A DNA stretch of 64,000 bases from CADEED01 sp035995425 (lineage in GTDB: Bacteria > Pseudomonadota > Gammaproteobacteria > Steroidobacterales > Steroidobacteraceae). Where the stretch lies: NCBI GenBank assembly GCA_035995425.1, contig DASYKM010000222.1, positions 37,915 through 101,914 of the forward strand, given 5' to 3'. The first letter of the stretch is position 1. Each line of letters starts with the position of its first letter. Below the pieces are notes generated by a model. That model saw nothing but the letters and a program-made list of their open reading frames with translations. It searched no databases and was not told the origin of the DNA. Positions 1 to 9,049 of the stretch are shown piece by piece. The position numbers and the translations under genes were made by a program.

Positions 1-476
1 TGCGGAATGAAATACGTGAGCTGATTCATCACGTCGATGCGCAGCTCGTCGTCATCGAGGCCGACGTGCACGTGCATGCCGCAGATGATCATGCGGCGCG
101 CGCCGCCCTGCACTTCGCGCGCGATGTCGGCGTACCGCTCATGATCGGTGTGCGGCGGGCGGTTCACGGGGCGCGCGAACGGATGCGTCGACGCGGCAAT
201 GGGCGCGATGCCGTATTCAGCGGCGATCCTGCACACCTTGCTGCGAAGCGCAGCCAGCTCACGGCGCATGGACGCAACCGAGCTGCATACCGAGGTCTTC
301 ACTTCGAGTTGCGAGCGCAGGAATTCGGGGCTGACGCGCCCGTCGGTCTCGGCGATGCAACGCTGCAGCAGCTCGGCGGGCGGATCGGCAACGAGGTCGC
401 GCGTGGCGAGATCCACGAGCAGATATTCTTCTTCTATTCCCAGCGAAAACGCTGGCTCAACGTTTCCCGTTGGCAT
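1..476 (-). CDS. ybdK: Carboxylate-amine ligase, YbdK / glutamate-cysteine ligase 2 family (3' end beyond window)
   Basis: The reading frame runs from an ATG at 476 off the left edge, so only the N-terminal ~158 residues are visible. They start MPTGNVEPAFSLGIEEEYLL and carry the GIEEEYLLVD signature of the GCS2 family, a cysteine-containing stretch (SQLEVKTSVCSS) and the GMHVHVG metal/ATP-site motif. E. coli YbdK is a weak ATP-dependent glutamate-cysteine ligase of about 370 residues. The start lies 33 nt after the stop of the GGDEF/EAL gene on the same strand, so the two may be co-transcribed. I chose this ATG because it gives the usual family N-terminus; no strong ribosome binding site is visible. 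The true substrate in this organism is unknown. Confidence 0.88.
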   Translation of the reverse strand, partial: MPTGNVEPAFSLGIEEEYLLVDLATRDLVADPPAELLQRCIAETDGRVSPEFLRSQLEVKTSVCSSVASMRRELAALRSKVCRIAAEYGIAPIAASTHPFARPVNRPPHTDHERYADIAREVQGGARRMIICGMHVHVGLDDDELRIDVMNQLTYFIP

Positions 477-509
477 GCGGGCCAGTATGCCCAAAGGGCC
501 AACGGCGCG

Positions 510-3500
510 TCAGTCTCCGCAGTCGAATACTTCTTCGATCGCGCACGGCTCCGCCAGATGAAAACCCTGGATGTAGTCCACGCCGATCTGCTTGAGGACC
601 TGGAGGACTTCGGCGCTTTCCACCTTTTCGGCGATGGTCGCGACCTGCATGGCGTTGCCGATCTTGGCGATCGCCTCGACCATGCTGCGATCCACGGCGT
701 CATGAGCCACGTGCGCGGCGAAATGGCCATCGATCTTGAGGAAATCCACCGGCAGGGTCTTCAGGTACACGAACGACGAGACACCACTGCCGAAGTCATC
801 GAGCGAGAACCGGCAACCGCGGGCCTTGAGCTCGCGCATGAAAAACGTGGCTTTTGACAGGCTGGCGACCGCCGCGGTCTCGGTGATTTCGAAACACAGC
901 GCGCGCGCCACGCGCTCATCACGCAAGCGCGACAGCACGTACTCGAGAAAATCCTCGTCGTTGATCGACGTGCCCGACAGATTCACGGCCACCAGCGGCA
1001 GCCGGCGTCCCTGGGAGACACAGCTCTCCAACAACTCAACGGCGCGATTGATCACCCACCGGTCGACCATGACCATCACGTTGTAGCGTTCGGCGGCGGG
1101 AATGAACTCGTTGGGTGGCACCAGCGTTCCGTCTTCGTCGCGCAGGCGCACCATCAATTCGAAGAACGTGTTTTCGACCGCTTTGGGTGAGATGCCGATG
1201 ATTCGCTGTGCGTACAGCTCGAGACGTCCGTCCTCGACTGCCCGCGCGATCCGGCCCACCCACTGCATCTCGCGATGCCGGCTGGTGCCGTGATCCTTTT
1301 CGTAAATCTGCACGCGATTACGCCCGCCATCCTTGGCCGCATAGCAGGCGATGTCCGCGGCCGAGAGCACCGAGGCGGCGCTGGTGGTGTCGCGCGCGAT
1401 GCGCACCACACCGATGCTCGCGCCCACCGACAGGCTGTTGGCGCCCCACAGGAAGCGATATCCGTGAATCGCCTGGCGGATGCTGTCGGCCACGCGTTCA
1501 GCCTGCTCGAGCGAGCAACGCTCCAGCAGCAAGCCGAACTCATCGCCGCCCAGTCGCGCGATCGTGTCCGAGGCGCGCACGCGCGTCTGCAGCAGACTGG
1601 TGATGTCGCGCAGCAGCCGATCGCCGGCGCTGTGGCCACAGGTATCGTTCACCACCTTGAACTGGTCCAGGTCGACGTACAGCAAAACGAATTCGCCCTC
1701 GCCGCGCTGCGCGGCGATGACCGCGGTTTCCAGGCGCGCATCGAATTCGCGGCGGTTGATGAGCCCGGTCAAGGCATCGTGGCTCGCCTGGTATGAGAGA
1801 GCGCGTTTCAGGCGGCGCTCCTTGGTAACGTCGCCGAATACGATGACTGCGCCGATGGCCGCGCCTTCGCGATTGCGAATCGGCGAAGCGGTTTCCTGGA
1901 TCGCGAGCTCCTCGGCGCGGCGATTCACCAGCACAATGTGATCGGAAGGCACCGAGGTCTCGCCGGCGATCAGCACGCGGTCGAGCGTATAGGCCACCGG
2001 CTTGCGGGAGGATTCGTCGATGAGCTGGAGCACGTCGCCAATCGGGCGCCCGCGCGCCTCGTCCACCGGCCACCCGGTGAGACGCTCGGCGACTGGATTC
2101 AGATAGTCGATATGGCCGCTGGCATCGGTGGTGATCACCGCGTCGCCGATCGACTGCAACGTGACGTGCGCGCGATCCTTCTCCGCGAAAATCGCCTGCT
2201 CGGCGCGCTTGCGCTCGGTGATATCCGAGACCGTTCCTTCGTAGCCAACGATGCGCCCGCTGCCGTCGCGCACGCCGCGGGAATTCTCCAGCGCCACCAC
2301 CGAGGTGCCGTCACGCCGTCGCAGCACGACTTCCATCGAGCGCACTTCGCCATCCGCGTCCACGCGCCGCACGAAATCGGCGCGATCGGGCGCGCTCCAG
2401 TACAACATCACCGAGCTCGGCAGCGCGTACATCTCCTCGGCCGAGCTGTAGCCGAGCATTTTCACGAACGCGCTGTTCACCGACACCAGCCGGCCGTCGC
2501 GCGTGCTCTGGTACACGCCCTCGATGACGCCTTCGAAGAGTCCGCGGAATTTGGCCTCGCTCGCCCGCAATGCTTCCTCGGCGAGATTGCGCTCGATCGC
2601 CAGCGCCGCGAGACGCGTGGCATGCGACTGCAACACCTGCTCGCGCTGATCGGGCAAGCCCGGTTCCGGCCGGTAGATGGCCACCGCACCCAGCAACTTG
2701 CCGCTCGCCCCCTTGATCGGCATGGACCACACGGCGCGGTATCCGGAATCGAGCACCACCTGCCGGCGGTCGGCCCAGTGCGCATCGATGGCCACGTCCG
2801 GGACGAAGACATCGCAGGCCGAATACACCGCTGCCGCGCATGACCCGCGCCGTGGCTCGATAGGTGTTCGCTCCAACACCGCTGCGAGCATCGGCGGCAG
2901 GTGCCGCGCAATCGTCAATGCAAAGCAGCTGGCGTCGGGCGCGAGTACCGAGATCGTGCAACGCGCCCGCGGATAGACCGCCTGCACGAGAGCCGAAATC
3001 ACGTCGAGCACGGCAGGCAGGCCGGCGTTGGAGGCCAGCAGCGCGAAGAACGCGCGCTCGTTCTCCATGATGATTTCCGCACGCTTGCGTTCGGAGATGT
3101 CGGTGATGCTGGCGCGCACCAGCGACTGCGATCCGCCCTGCAGGCGTACCAGCCGCACTTCGCAGGGAATGTCGCGCCCGGTCGAATCGCGGTGGATCCA
3201 CTCGAACACCTGGGATTCACCGGCCGCCGCCAGCTTCAGATGCTGGCGCGGCGCGATCGCGAGTTGCCCGTCGGGTTGCATCTCGGCGCTCACCGCGTCG
3301 AGGTTGCTGGACATCAGCTGTTCGCGCGTCATCTTGAACAGCCGCAACGCCGGCTCGTTCGCCTCGACGAAACGCTTGGAATCCGGATCGATGACGGTGA
3401 TGGCCTCGGGCGCGTTGTCGACCAGCGAGCGGTAACGCGCTTCGCTGTCGCGCAGGGCCTCCTGCGCGCTATTGCGTTCCGAGATGTCGCGCAGGCAGAT

Positions 3501-4157
3501 GACGAAGACTTCACCGCGTCCATGGCGCGCGCGGCTGACGGCAATCTCGGCCGGGAACAGCGAGCCATCGCTGCGGCGCGCGGTGATCTCGGGACTCACG
3601 CGCGTGCCGCGGAACGTGTCGCCCGAGCCGGCAAGTTTCGCCAGGCCTTCGGCGATCGAACCATCCACGGCGATGCCCGGCACGAGGACGTCGACACGCA
3701 AGCCCAACAACTCTCCGGGTGGATAGGCGAAGACGCGCTCGGTCATCGGATTGGCGCGGTCGATGACGCCTTCGGCATTGGCGGTGACCACGACATCCTT
3801 GATGTGATCGAGGATCACCTGCAGCTGCGCGGCGCCCTGCTCGGCGATCTCGACGCCTAGCGAACGCGCTTCGTCGGACATGAGCTGCATTGAGCTCACC
3901 ATCGCGCGCCGCTCGTCGTCGACGGTGCCGTAGTAACGGCTGAGCATCTCCAGCAACTCGTGCGCGCCAATGCGTCCGCCGGTGACACGCGCGCGCAGCT
4001 CCTGCAGCTGTGCCTGCAGCAGTGGATGCAGGCGCCGCATCGACAGATCGCTCATATCCACACGCGGGCCGGACGACGTCACGGCAATACCCCCGTCGGG
4101 GGTCAAGCTGGAGTCAGAGCTCTCGGGAGTTGGAGTACCCTCGGCAGGTTTTGACAT
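510..4157 (-). CDS. Multi-sensor PAS/GAF diguanylate cyclase / c-di-GMP phosphodiesterase (GGDEF-EAL)
   Basis: A 1215-residue cytoplasmic protein with no membrane segment. Approximate domains: helical N-terminus 35-105, PAS 1 at 110-225, PAS 2 at 237-355, GAF 375-525, PAS 3 at 540-650, PAS 4 at 660-785, GGDEF 785-950, EAL 965-1210. The cyclase site reads RLGGDEFGLL (GGDEF intact, residues 870-874) and is preceded by RASD, a fitting RxxD inhibitory c-di-GMP site. The EAL signature is degenerate (FFELMVRL), but its glutamate and the later DDFGSG, KIDG, AEKVE and QGF motifs are present, so phosphodiesterase activity is plausible. The direction of net activity cannot be told from sequence. It probably tunes the c-di-GMP pool read by the riboswitch near 59300. 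No clear Shine-Dalgarno sequence precedes the ATG. Confidence 0.93.
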   Translation of the reverse strand: MSKPAEGTPTPESSDSSLTPDGGIAVTSSGPRVDMSDLSMRRLHPLLQAQLQELRARVTGGRIGAHELLEMLSRYYGTVDDERRAMVSSMQLMSDEARSLGVEIAEQGAAQLQVILDHIKDVVVTANAEGVIDRANPMTERVFAYPPGELLGLRVDVLVPGIAVDGSIAEGLAKLAGSGDTFRGTRVSPEITARRSDGSLFPAEIAVSRARHGRGEVFVICLRDISERNSAQEALRDSEARYRSLVDNAPEAITVIDPDSKRFVEANEPALRLFKMTREQLMSSNLDAVSAEMQPDGQLAIAPRQHLKLAAAGESQVFEWIHRDSTGRDIPCEVRLVRLQGGSQSLVRASITDISERKRAEIIMENERAFFALLASNAGLPAVLDVISALVQAVYPRARCTISVLAPDASCFALTIARHLPPMLAAVLERTPIEPRRGSCAAAVYSACDVFVPDVAIDAHWADRRQVVLDSGYRAVWSMPIKGASGKLLGAVAIYRPEPGLPDQREQVLQSHATRLAALAIERNLAEEALRASEAKFRGLFEGVIEGVYQSTRDGRLVSVNSAFVKMLGYSSAEEMYALPSSVMLYWSAPDRADFVRRVDADGEVRSMEVVLRRRDGTSVVALENSRGVRDGSGRIVGYEGTVSDITERKRAEQAIFAEKDRAHVTLQSIGDAVITTDASGHIDYLNPVAERLTGWPVDEARGRPIGDVLQLIDESSRKPVAYTLDRVLIAGETSVPSDHIVLVNRRAEELAIQETASPIRNREGAAIGAVIVFGDVTKERRLKRALSYQASHDALTGLINRREFDARLETAVIAAQRGEGEFVLLYVDLDQFKVVNDTCGHSAGDRLLRDITSLLQTRVRASDTIARLGGDEFGLLLERCSLEQAERVADSIRQAIHGYRFLWGANSLSVGASIGVVRIARDTTSAASVLSAADIACYAAKDGGRNRVQIYEKDHGTSRHREMQWVGRIARAVEDGRLELYAQRIIGISPKAVENTFFELMVRLRDEDGTLVPPNEFIPAAERYNVMVMVDRWVINRAVELLESCVSQGRRLPLVAVNLSGTSINDEDFLEYVLSRLRDERVARALCFEITETAAVASLSKATFFMRELKARGCRFSLDDFGSGVSSFVYLKTLPVDFLKIDGHFAAHVAHDAVDRSMVEAIAKIGNAMQVATIAEKVESAEVLQVLKQIGVDYIQGFHLAEPCAIEEVFDCGD

Positions 4158-4241
4158 AACAATGCAAGCGAAGACGAAATTGCATGATATGTCCCGTGCC
4201 TGGATGCACGCGTGAAGCGGCTCCCGGTTTTGAGGTGGGGG

Positions 4242-4811
4242 TTAATTGGCCGCGGGTTGCGGCGGTCGCGCCGAGGCCGGCGCGGGAGCCGAGGCCTCGG
4301 CTTGCGCGGTGCCGACGATCACGGGGATGGTGAAGACCCGGGTGAAATTGCCATCTTCACCGTCGGTGTCGACGCTGATGGTCACCATGAAAACGCCTTC
4401 CTTGCCTGGCAACAGAACCAGGTCGTGCTGCAGGGCCGCTTCTGAGTCGGCGCTGGTCACCGGTCCGAAGTTTTCGCCGGAGGTCAGCTCCAGGCCGTCG
4501 TGAGTCTCGAAGTGCGCGCGCAATGATCCGAAATCCCGATGAGGCACGATCGCAATCTTGACCGGCAGCGCCTTACCCACGGTTGGCACGGCTCCGAGGG
4601 CGAAATGGACGCCGAGCGCCGTGGCCGTCTTGCCGGCCGATACCGCGGCAACCATTTCGGTGGAAAGGTGCGCGAGCTTGGGGGTAGCCACGTTCGCACC
4701 GGCGGCAGGTTGTGCAGTCTGCGGCGTCGACGGAGCGTCGTCGCACGCCGCGAGCATCGAGGCGCAGGCCACTGCGGCGAACGCCAGAGCGCGACAGCTA
4801 GTCATGGACAT
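4242..4811 (-). CDS. Predicted lipoprotein of unknown function
   Basis: This gene encodes 189 residues. The start at 4811 is set by a GGAGG sequence 7 nt upstream. The N-terminus MSMTSCRALAFAAVACASML-AAC is a lipoprotein signal with lipobox LAAC, so the mature protein should be membrane-anchored beyond Cys23. The rest looks like one small beta-rich domain (ALPVKIAIVPHRDFGSL, GVFMVTISVDTDGEDGNF) ending in an Ala/Pro-rich tail. I recognise no family. It sits 84 nt upstream of the GGDEF/EAL gene and 58 nt downstream of srkA, all on the minus strand. In-frame sequence upstream of 4811 overlaps srkA and is not part of the gene. Confidence 0.72.
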   Translation of the reverse strand: MSMTSCRALAFAAVACASMLAACDDAPSTPQTAQPAAGANVATPKLAHLSTEMVAAVSAGKTATALGVHFALGAVPTVGKALPVKIAIVPHRDFGSLRAHFETHDGLELTSGENFGPVTSADSEAALQHDLVLLPGKEGVFMVTISVDTDGEDGNFTRVFTIPVIVGTAQAEASAPAPASARPPQPAAN

Positions 4812-4869
4812 CGGGGAACCTCCGCGGCGAATACTATCAGGGGCCCTCCCGCCCGACTGGATGAGACCT

Positions 4870-5865
4870 TCAACGCGACAGAATGGGCGGATCGTCCATG
4901 GCGCTGAGTTGCTCGAAGAGATCGGCGATGTGCCGCTCCCAGAAACGCGCGTCGCCAAACCATGGAAAAGCCCGTGGAAATGCCGGATCGTGCCAACGGC
5001 TGGCAATCCACGCCGCGTGATGCAGGATCCGCAGACTGCGCAGCGCCTCGACCAGGGTGAGCTCCGCGAAATCGAACTCAGCAAACAACTCGTAGCCTTC
5101 CATGATCGCGGCCCATGAAGACTGCTGGCTCGCCGCGTCGCCGGAGAGAAACATCCACAAGTCCTGGATGCGCGGCCCTTCCATGCAGTCGTCGAGATCG
5201 ACGAACAGCGGACCGTTCTCGCGCCACAGGATGTTGCCGGCGTGACAGTCGCCGTGAATGCGCAGGCGCGGCATGGGACCGAAGTTTTCGAGGCATTGTC
5301 GGATTCGTCCGATGACCTGTTCGCTGACGCGCGCATATTGTTCCTCGAGCGCCTCGGGTACAAAGCCGCTCTGCTGAACGGTGGCTCGTGCCTTCACCCC
5401 GAGTCGTTCGATGGTCAGCGCCGGCCGGTGCTGAAAGCGCGCGCGACCGCCAATGGCATGCATGCGCGCGAGCGTGCGCCCTAGCAAAGTCAGCGTGGCC
5501 TTGTCGTCGAGCTCAGGCGCGCGACCGGCGAGATACGGAAACGCGGCGAAGCGCAGACGCTCGTGTTCGAACAGACTGACGCCGTCGCGCTGCAGCGGCG
5601 CCGCGACCGGCAGCTCGGCGGCGGCGAGCTCATGGGTGAATGAGTGTTCCTCGTCGATCTGCGAATCGCTCCAGCGCGCCGGCCGGTAGAACTTGAGCAC
5701 CCAGAGCGCGCCGTCGTCGTCGCCCAGTTGATAGACGCGATTTTCGTAGCTGTTGAGCGCAAACAGCCTTCCGGAGGGTTCGAGCCCAATGCTTTCCGCA
5801 GCCTCGAAGACCACGTCGGGGCTGAGAGCGTCGAAAGGCGCGGGTGCAGAATGCGTCACAGCCAC
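4870..5865 (-). CDS. srkA: Stress response serine/threonine protein kinase SrkA (YihE)
   Basis: The product has 331 residues, close to the 328 of E. coli SrkA, which phosphorylates Ser/Thr and protects cells from stress-induced death and the Cpx response. The APH-fold kinase motifs are present: the nucleotide-binding half (YENRVYQLG, then LWVLKFYRP with the lysine), the catalytic loop HGDCHAGNILW, and the metal-binding FVDLDD. It is cytoplasmic. The start appears to be GTG at 5865, since no in-frame ATG gives the expected N-terminus; no Shine-Dalgarno is evident. It is divergent from galE, with 56 nt between them. Confidence 0.93.
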   Translation of the reverse strand: MAVTHSAPAPFDALSPDVVFEAAESIGLEPSGRLFALNSYENRVYQLGDDDGALWVLKFYRPARWSDSQIDEEHSFTHELAAAELPVAAPLQRDGVSLFEHERLRFAAFPYLAGRAPELDDKATLTLLGRTLARMHAIGGRARFQHRPALTIERLGVKARATVQQSGFVPEALEEQYARVSEQVIGRIRQCLENFGPMPRLRIHGDCHAGNILWRENGPLFVDLDDCMEGPRIQDLWMFLSGDAASQQSSWAAIMEGYELFAEFDFAELTLVEALRSLRILHHAAWIASRWHDPAFPRAFPWFGDARFWERHIADLFEQLSAMDDPPILSR

Positions 5866-5921
5866 ACCGGGACATTAATGTAAAATCGTTCGCCCTAGTA
5901 CCCTGACGGAATCTTTTCGTT

Positions 5922-6917
5922 ATGCCTGCAAATTCAACGGTCCTGGTCACGGGTGGCGCCGGCTACATCGGCAGCCACACCGTCTTGCAGCTCGTCGCGC
6001 GTGGCGAACGCGTGGTGGTGCTCGACGATCTATCCACCGGGTTCCGCCAGGCGGTACGGGATGCGCCGCTGGTCGTGGGCAATGTGGGCGACCGCAAACT
6101 CGTGGACCAGCTTCTCGCCGAACATCGGGTCGACACCATCGTCCACTTCGCCGCGCACACCATCGTGCCGGAATCCGTCTCGAATCCGCTCAAGTACTAC
6201 GGCAACAACACCTGCGCGACACGCTCGCTGCTCGATGCCGCTTCCCAGGCGGGCGTCAGGAATTTCGTATTCTCTTCGACCGCGGCGGTCTACGGCATTC
6301 CCGCCGCGGGGCTCGCTTCCGAGGAGTCGCCAACCGCGCCGATCAATGCGTACGGAACCTCGAAGCTCATGTCCGAGTGGATGTTGCGCGACCTGTGCGC
6401 GGCCACGCCCATGCGGCACGTGGTCTTGCGCTACTTCAACGTCGCGGGTTCCGATCCGCAGGGGCGCATCGGCCAGTCGACACGCGCCGCAACCCTGTTA
6501 GTCAAGGTCGCCTGCGAGGCGGCGGTGGGCAAACGTCCGCACCTGTCGGTGTTCGGCACCGACTATCCGACCCCGGACGGCACCGGCGTGCGCGACTATA
6601 TCCACGTCGACGACCTCGCCACCGCCCATCTGAATTCTCTCGATTACCTGCGCGGCGGCGGTAAATCGCTGGTCGCGAACGTCGGTTACGGACATGGCTA
6701 CAGCGTGCGTGAAGTGCTGTCGAGCGTCGAAAAGATCGCCGGCCTCAAACTGAACGTACGCGAGGAGCCGCGCCGCGCCGGGGACCCGCCGTCGTTGGTG
6801 GCGAAATGTGAAAAGGTGCGCCAGCTCCTCAAGTGGCAGCCCAAGCTCGACGATATCGACATCATCGTGCGCACGTCGCTCGAGTGGGAAAAACGCCTGC
6901 AGCGCGAGCCCTGGTAG
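5922..6917 (+). CDS. galE: UDP-glucose 4-epimerase
   Basis: A 331-residue extended short-chain dehydrogenase. The NAD-binding TGGAGYIGSH motif is at the N-terminus, and the catalytic Ser/Tyr/Lys set is visible (FSSTAAVYG, then YGTSK). The region HVVLRYFNVAGSDPQGRIGQ and the C-terminal GTGVRDYIHVDDLA are characteristic of GalE. It interconverts UDP-glucose and UDP-galactose in the cytoplasm and would feed the polysaccharide genes further along. The stop codon lies 25 nt before the sensor kinase gene. The family also includes UDP-GlcNAc and UDP-glucuronate epimerases, so exact substrate preference is inferred. Confidence 0.93.
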   Translation: MPANSTVLVTGGAGYIGSHTVLQLVARGERVVVLDDLSTGFRQAVRDAPLVVGNVGDRKLVDQLLAEHRVDTIVHFAAHTIVPESVSNPLKYYGNNTCATRSLLDAASQAGVRNFVFSSTAAVYGIPAAGLASEESPTAPINAYGTSKLMSEWMLRDLCAATPMRHVVLRYFNVAGSDPQGRIGQSTRAATLLVKVACEAAVGKRPHLSVFGTDYPTPDGTGVRDYIHVDDLATAHLNSLDYLRGGGKSLVANVGYGHGYSVREVLSSVEKIAGLKLNVREEPRRAGDPPSLVAKCEKVRQLLKWQPKLDDIDIIVRTSLEWEKRLQREPW

Positions 6918-6942
6918 ATAGCGAGGCGCGGAAGCCACCCTG

Positions 6943-8409
6943 ATGAGATGGCCGAGACCAAAATCGCTGAGCGGATTGATGCTGCTGGGCCTGGCGCTCA
7001 TCGCGGGTCCGCTGCTGGTGGCCGTGGTGGACGCCGCCATCCAGATCCGCAGCCTGTCGGCAACCAGCCAGCAACTGGTGCTCGAAGGCGTGCAGAGCGC
7101 GCGCCTCTCGCGCAGCCTGATCGCCGACATCGCCTCGCTCGAGCGCACCATTCGCCTCTACCAGGTGCTCGGCGATGCCAAGGTCCTCGACAAGTACCGC
7201 GAGACCGACCAGAGCCTCGCGGCCACGCGTACCCAGCTGGCAGCGCTGCTCGACCAGGAACCCACACGCCATAGCCTCGAAGAATTCGCCGCCATGCATA
7301 ACGAGATCGCCAATTCGGTGAGCTCGACGCCACCCGGCAGCAGCGCGTTCACCACGATTCTCGAGCGCTTCGAACGGCTCAACAAGCTCGCCGATTCGAT
7401 CGTCGAAAGCGGCAACACCCAGATCGACGCGCGCCTCGCGCAGCTTCAGCGGCAAACCGCGAGCACCCAGCGGCGCCTGGTCTGGCAGTCCGCCCTGCTC
7501 ATTCCACTGACGCTGATCGCGATCCTCGCCCTCACTTTGTCGATCGGCCGCCCATTGCGTGCCATCGACCGCGCCATTAGCGAGCTCGGTCGCGGGACTT
7601 TTTCGCGGTCCATCGAAGTACAGGGACCGCGCGACCTCGAGCGGCTCGGCGCTCAGCTCGAATGGTTGCGCCTGCGCCTGCTCGATCTCGCGCAGGAACG
7701 CAATCGTTTTCTTCGCCACATGTCACACGAGCTCAAGACTCCACTCGCCAACATCCGAGAAGGCGCGGAACTGCTCATGGATGGCGCGGTCGGAGCCTTG
7801 GACAACTCCCAGCGCGAAGTGGTCGCCATCCTGCGTGACAATGGCATCAAGCTGCACCGGCTCATCGAAAACCTGCTTTCCTTCAGCGCCTGGCAGAAAG
7901 AGAGCGTCGGCCTCGACCTTTCCGAGTTCCGGCTGCGACCGCTGGTCAAACAAGTGCTCGAAAGCCAGCAACTCACTGTAGTCTCACAACGCGTCCGGCT
8001 CGAGGTGAAGGTGGACGACTTGATGCTGCGCGCGGATCGCGGCAAGGTTCGCCTCATCATCGAGAATCTGCTGTCGAATGCCATCAAATACTCGCCCAAG
8101 GGCGGCACTGTCTATCTACATGCCGCCAAACAGGACACCCAGCTCGTGATCGACGTCGCAGATGCCGGCGCCGGCATTCCGTCGGAGGAACGCGCGCGCG
8201 TTTTCGAGGCTTTTTATACCGGTCGGCCGCCCGCCGGCGTTCAGGTCAAGGGCACCGGCATCGGCCTCTCGGTGGTGCTCGAATTCGTCAATGCGCACGG
8301 CGGCACCATCGAAATCGTCGACGGTGCATACCCGGGGGCACACTTCCGCATCCGCATGCCGGTACTCTCGATCACCAATCCCGTCCGGACGCAGGCGCAT
8401 GCGGCATAA
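6943..8409 (+). CDS. glrK: Sensor histidine kinase, GlrK/QseE type
   Basis: The protein has 488 residues. It has a transmembrane segment near residues 11-33, a periplasmic helical sensor, a second membrane segment near 180-200, a HAMP linker, a HisKA box (HMSHELKTPLANIREG, phospho-His in HELKTP) and an HATPase domain (N box IENLLSNAIKYSPKGG, G boxes DAGAGIP and GTGIGLSVV). Length and architecture match E. coli GlrK/QseE (about 475 residues). The next two genes are a QseG-like lipoprotein and a sigma-54 response regulator, which reproduces the glrK-qseG-glrR order. In enterobacteria this system responds to the cell envelope and activates sigma-54 promoters. The input signal here is not known. 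Confidence 0.9.
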   Translation: MRWPRPKSLSGLMLLGLALIAGPLLVAVVDAAIQIRSLSATSQQLVLEGVQSARLSRSLIADIASLERTIRLYQVLGDAKVLDKYRETDQSLAATRTQLAALLDQEPTRHSLEEFAAMHNEIANSVSSTPPGSSAFTTILERFERLNKLADSIVESGNTQIDARLAQLQRQTASTQRRLVWQSALLIPLTLIAILALTLSIGRPLRAIDRAISELGRGTFSRSIEVQGPRDLERLGAQLEWLRLRLLDLAQERNRFLRHMSHELKTPLANIREGAELLMDGAVGALDNSQREVVAILRDNGIKLHRLIENLLSFSAWQKESVGLDLSEFRLRPLVKQVLESQQLTVVSQRVRLEVKVDDLMLRADRGKVRLIIENLLSNAIKYSPKGGTVYLHAAKQDTQLVIDVADAGAGIPSEERARVFEAFYTGRPPAGVQVKGTGIGLSVVLEFVNAHGGTIEIVDGAYPGAHFRIRMPVLSITNPVRTQAHAA

Positions 8410-9040
8410 GGCGAACCTGTTAGCGGGCCTGGCCTGTTTCGCGATCGCGGCCATCACCGGCTGCGGCGGCACTCTGCCGCTCAAGCGCCCGCGCGACTCA
8501 CAGGCGCTGCCGTCGATCGACCGCAATTCCACCGAAGCCACCATCATCGCCGCCTATCTCGAAACCTGTTTGAAGGTGGCGCGCGGCACACCGGCCGAGC
8601 AGGCGGAAATCCTGGCCAATACCAGCAATGACTACAGCGCGGCGCCGACACCAAGCAGGGTATTGCGTTATGCCATGGTGTTGTCCACGCCGGGACACGC
8701 GGGGTCCGATCCTGTCGTCGCACAGCGACTTTTGCACGAAGTACTAGCAAGCCCCGAGACTCTGTTGCCTGCGGAGCGCGCTCTTGCGTTCCTGCAGCTG
8801 CAGCAGGTCGAGCGTCAGCAAGCGCTTCAAGCGGATGTGCGACGCCTGCAGACGGGAGCCGAAAGAAACGCGAATGAACGCATCGCGCAACTTACACGTC
8901 GCCTGACCACCGAGAGCGAGGAAAATACCCGTCTCAAGAAGGCTCTTGCGGACGCCCAGGCCAAGCTGGACGCCATCGCAAACATCGAGGGTTCGTCCAA
9001 CAACCGGCGGCCCCCGACGCCTGAGGGACGGAAACCGTAG
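8399..9040 (+). CDS. QseG/YfhG-like lipoprotein of the GlrKR operon
   Basis: A 213-residue predicted lipoprotein that starts at ATG 8399, 11 nt inside the end of the kinase gene. The signal peptide MRHKANLLAGLACFAIAAIT-GC ends in a lipobox (ITGC) with Cys21. After a low-complexity linker, residues ~45-120 are helical, and residues ~125-195 form a long charged segment with coiled-coil character (RLTTESEENTRLKKALADAQ). In E. coli, QseG sits in the same position and interacts with the kinase at the outer membrane. Sequence similarity is too weak to assign on its own; context, lipobox and the coiled coil support the call. Confidence 0.75.
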   Translation: MRHKANLLAGLACFAIAAITGCGGTLPLKRPRDSQALPSIDRNSTEATIIAAYLETCLKVARGTPAEQAEILANTSNDYSAAPTPSRVLRYAMVLSTPGHAGSDPVVAQRLLHEVLASPETLLPAERALAFLQLQQVERQQALQADVRRLQTGAERNANERIAQLTRRLTTESEENTRLKKALADAQAKLDAIANIEGSSNNRRPPTPEGRKP

Positions 9041-9049
9041 AGGTTTCTG

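Noticed and set aside
4181..4196. Sigma-54-like sequence (CGGGACATATCATGCA on the minus strand) ahead of the GGDEF/EAL gene
   Set aside because: GG/GC spacing is right, but there are mismatches at the -24 element, the leader would be only ~13 nt, and no TGTCRA-type UAS lies at the expected distance.
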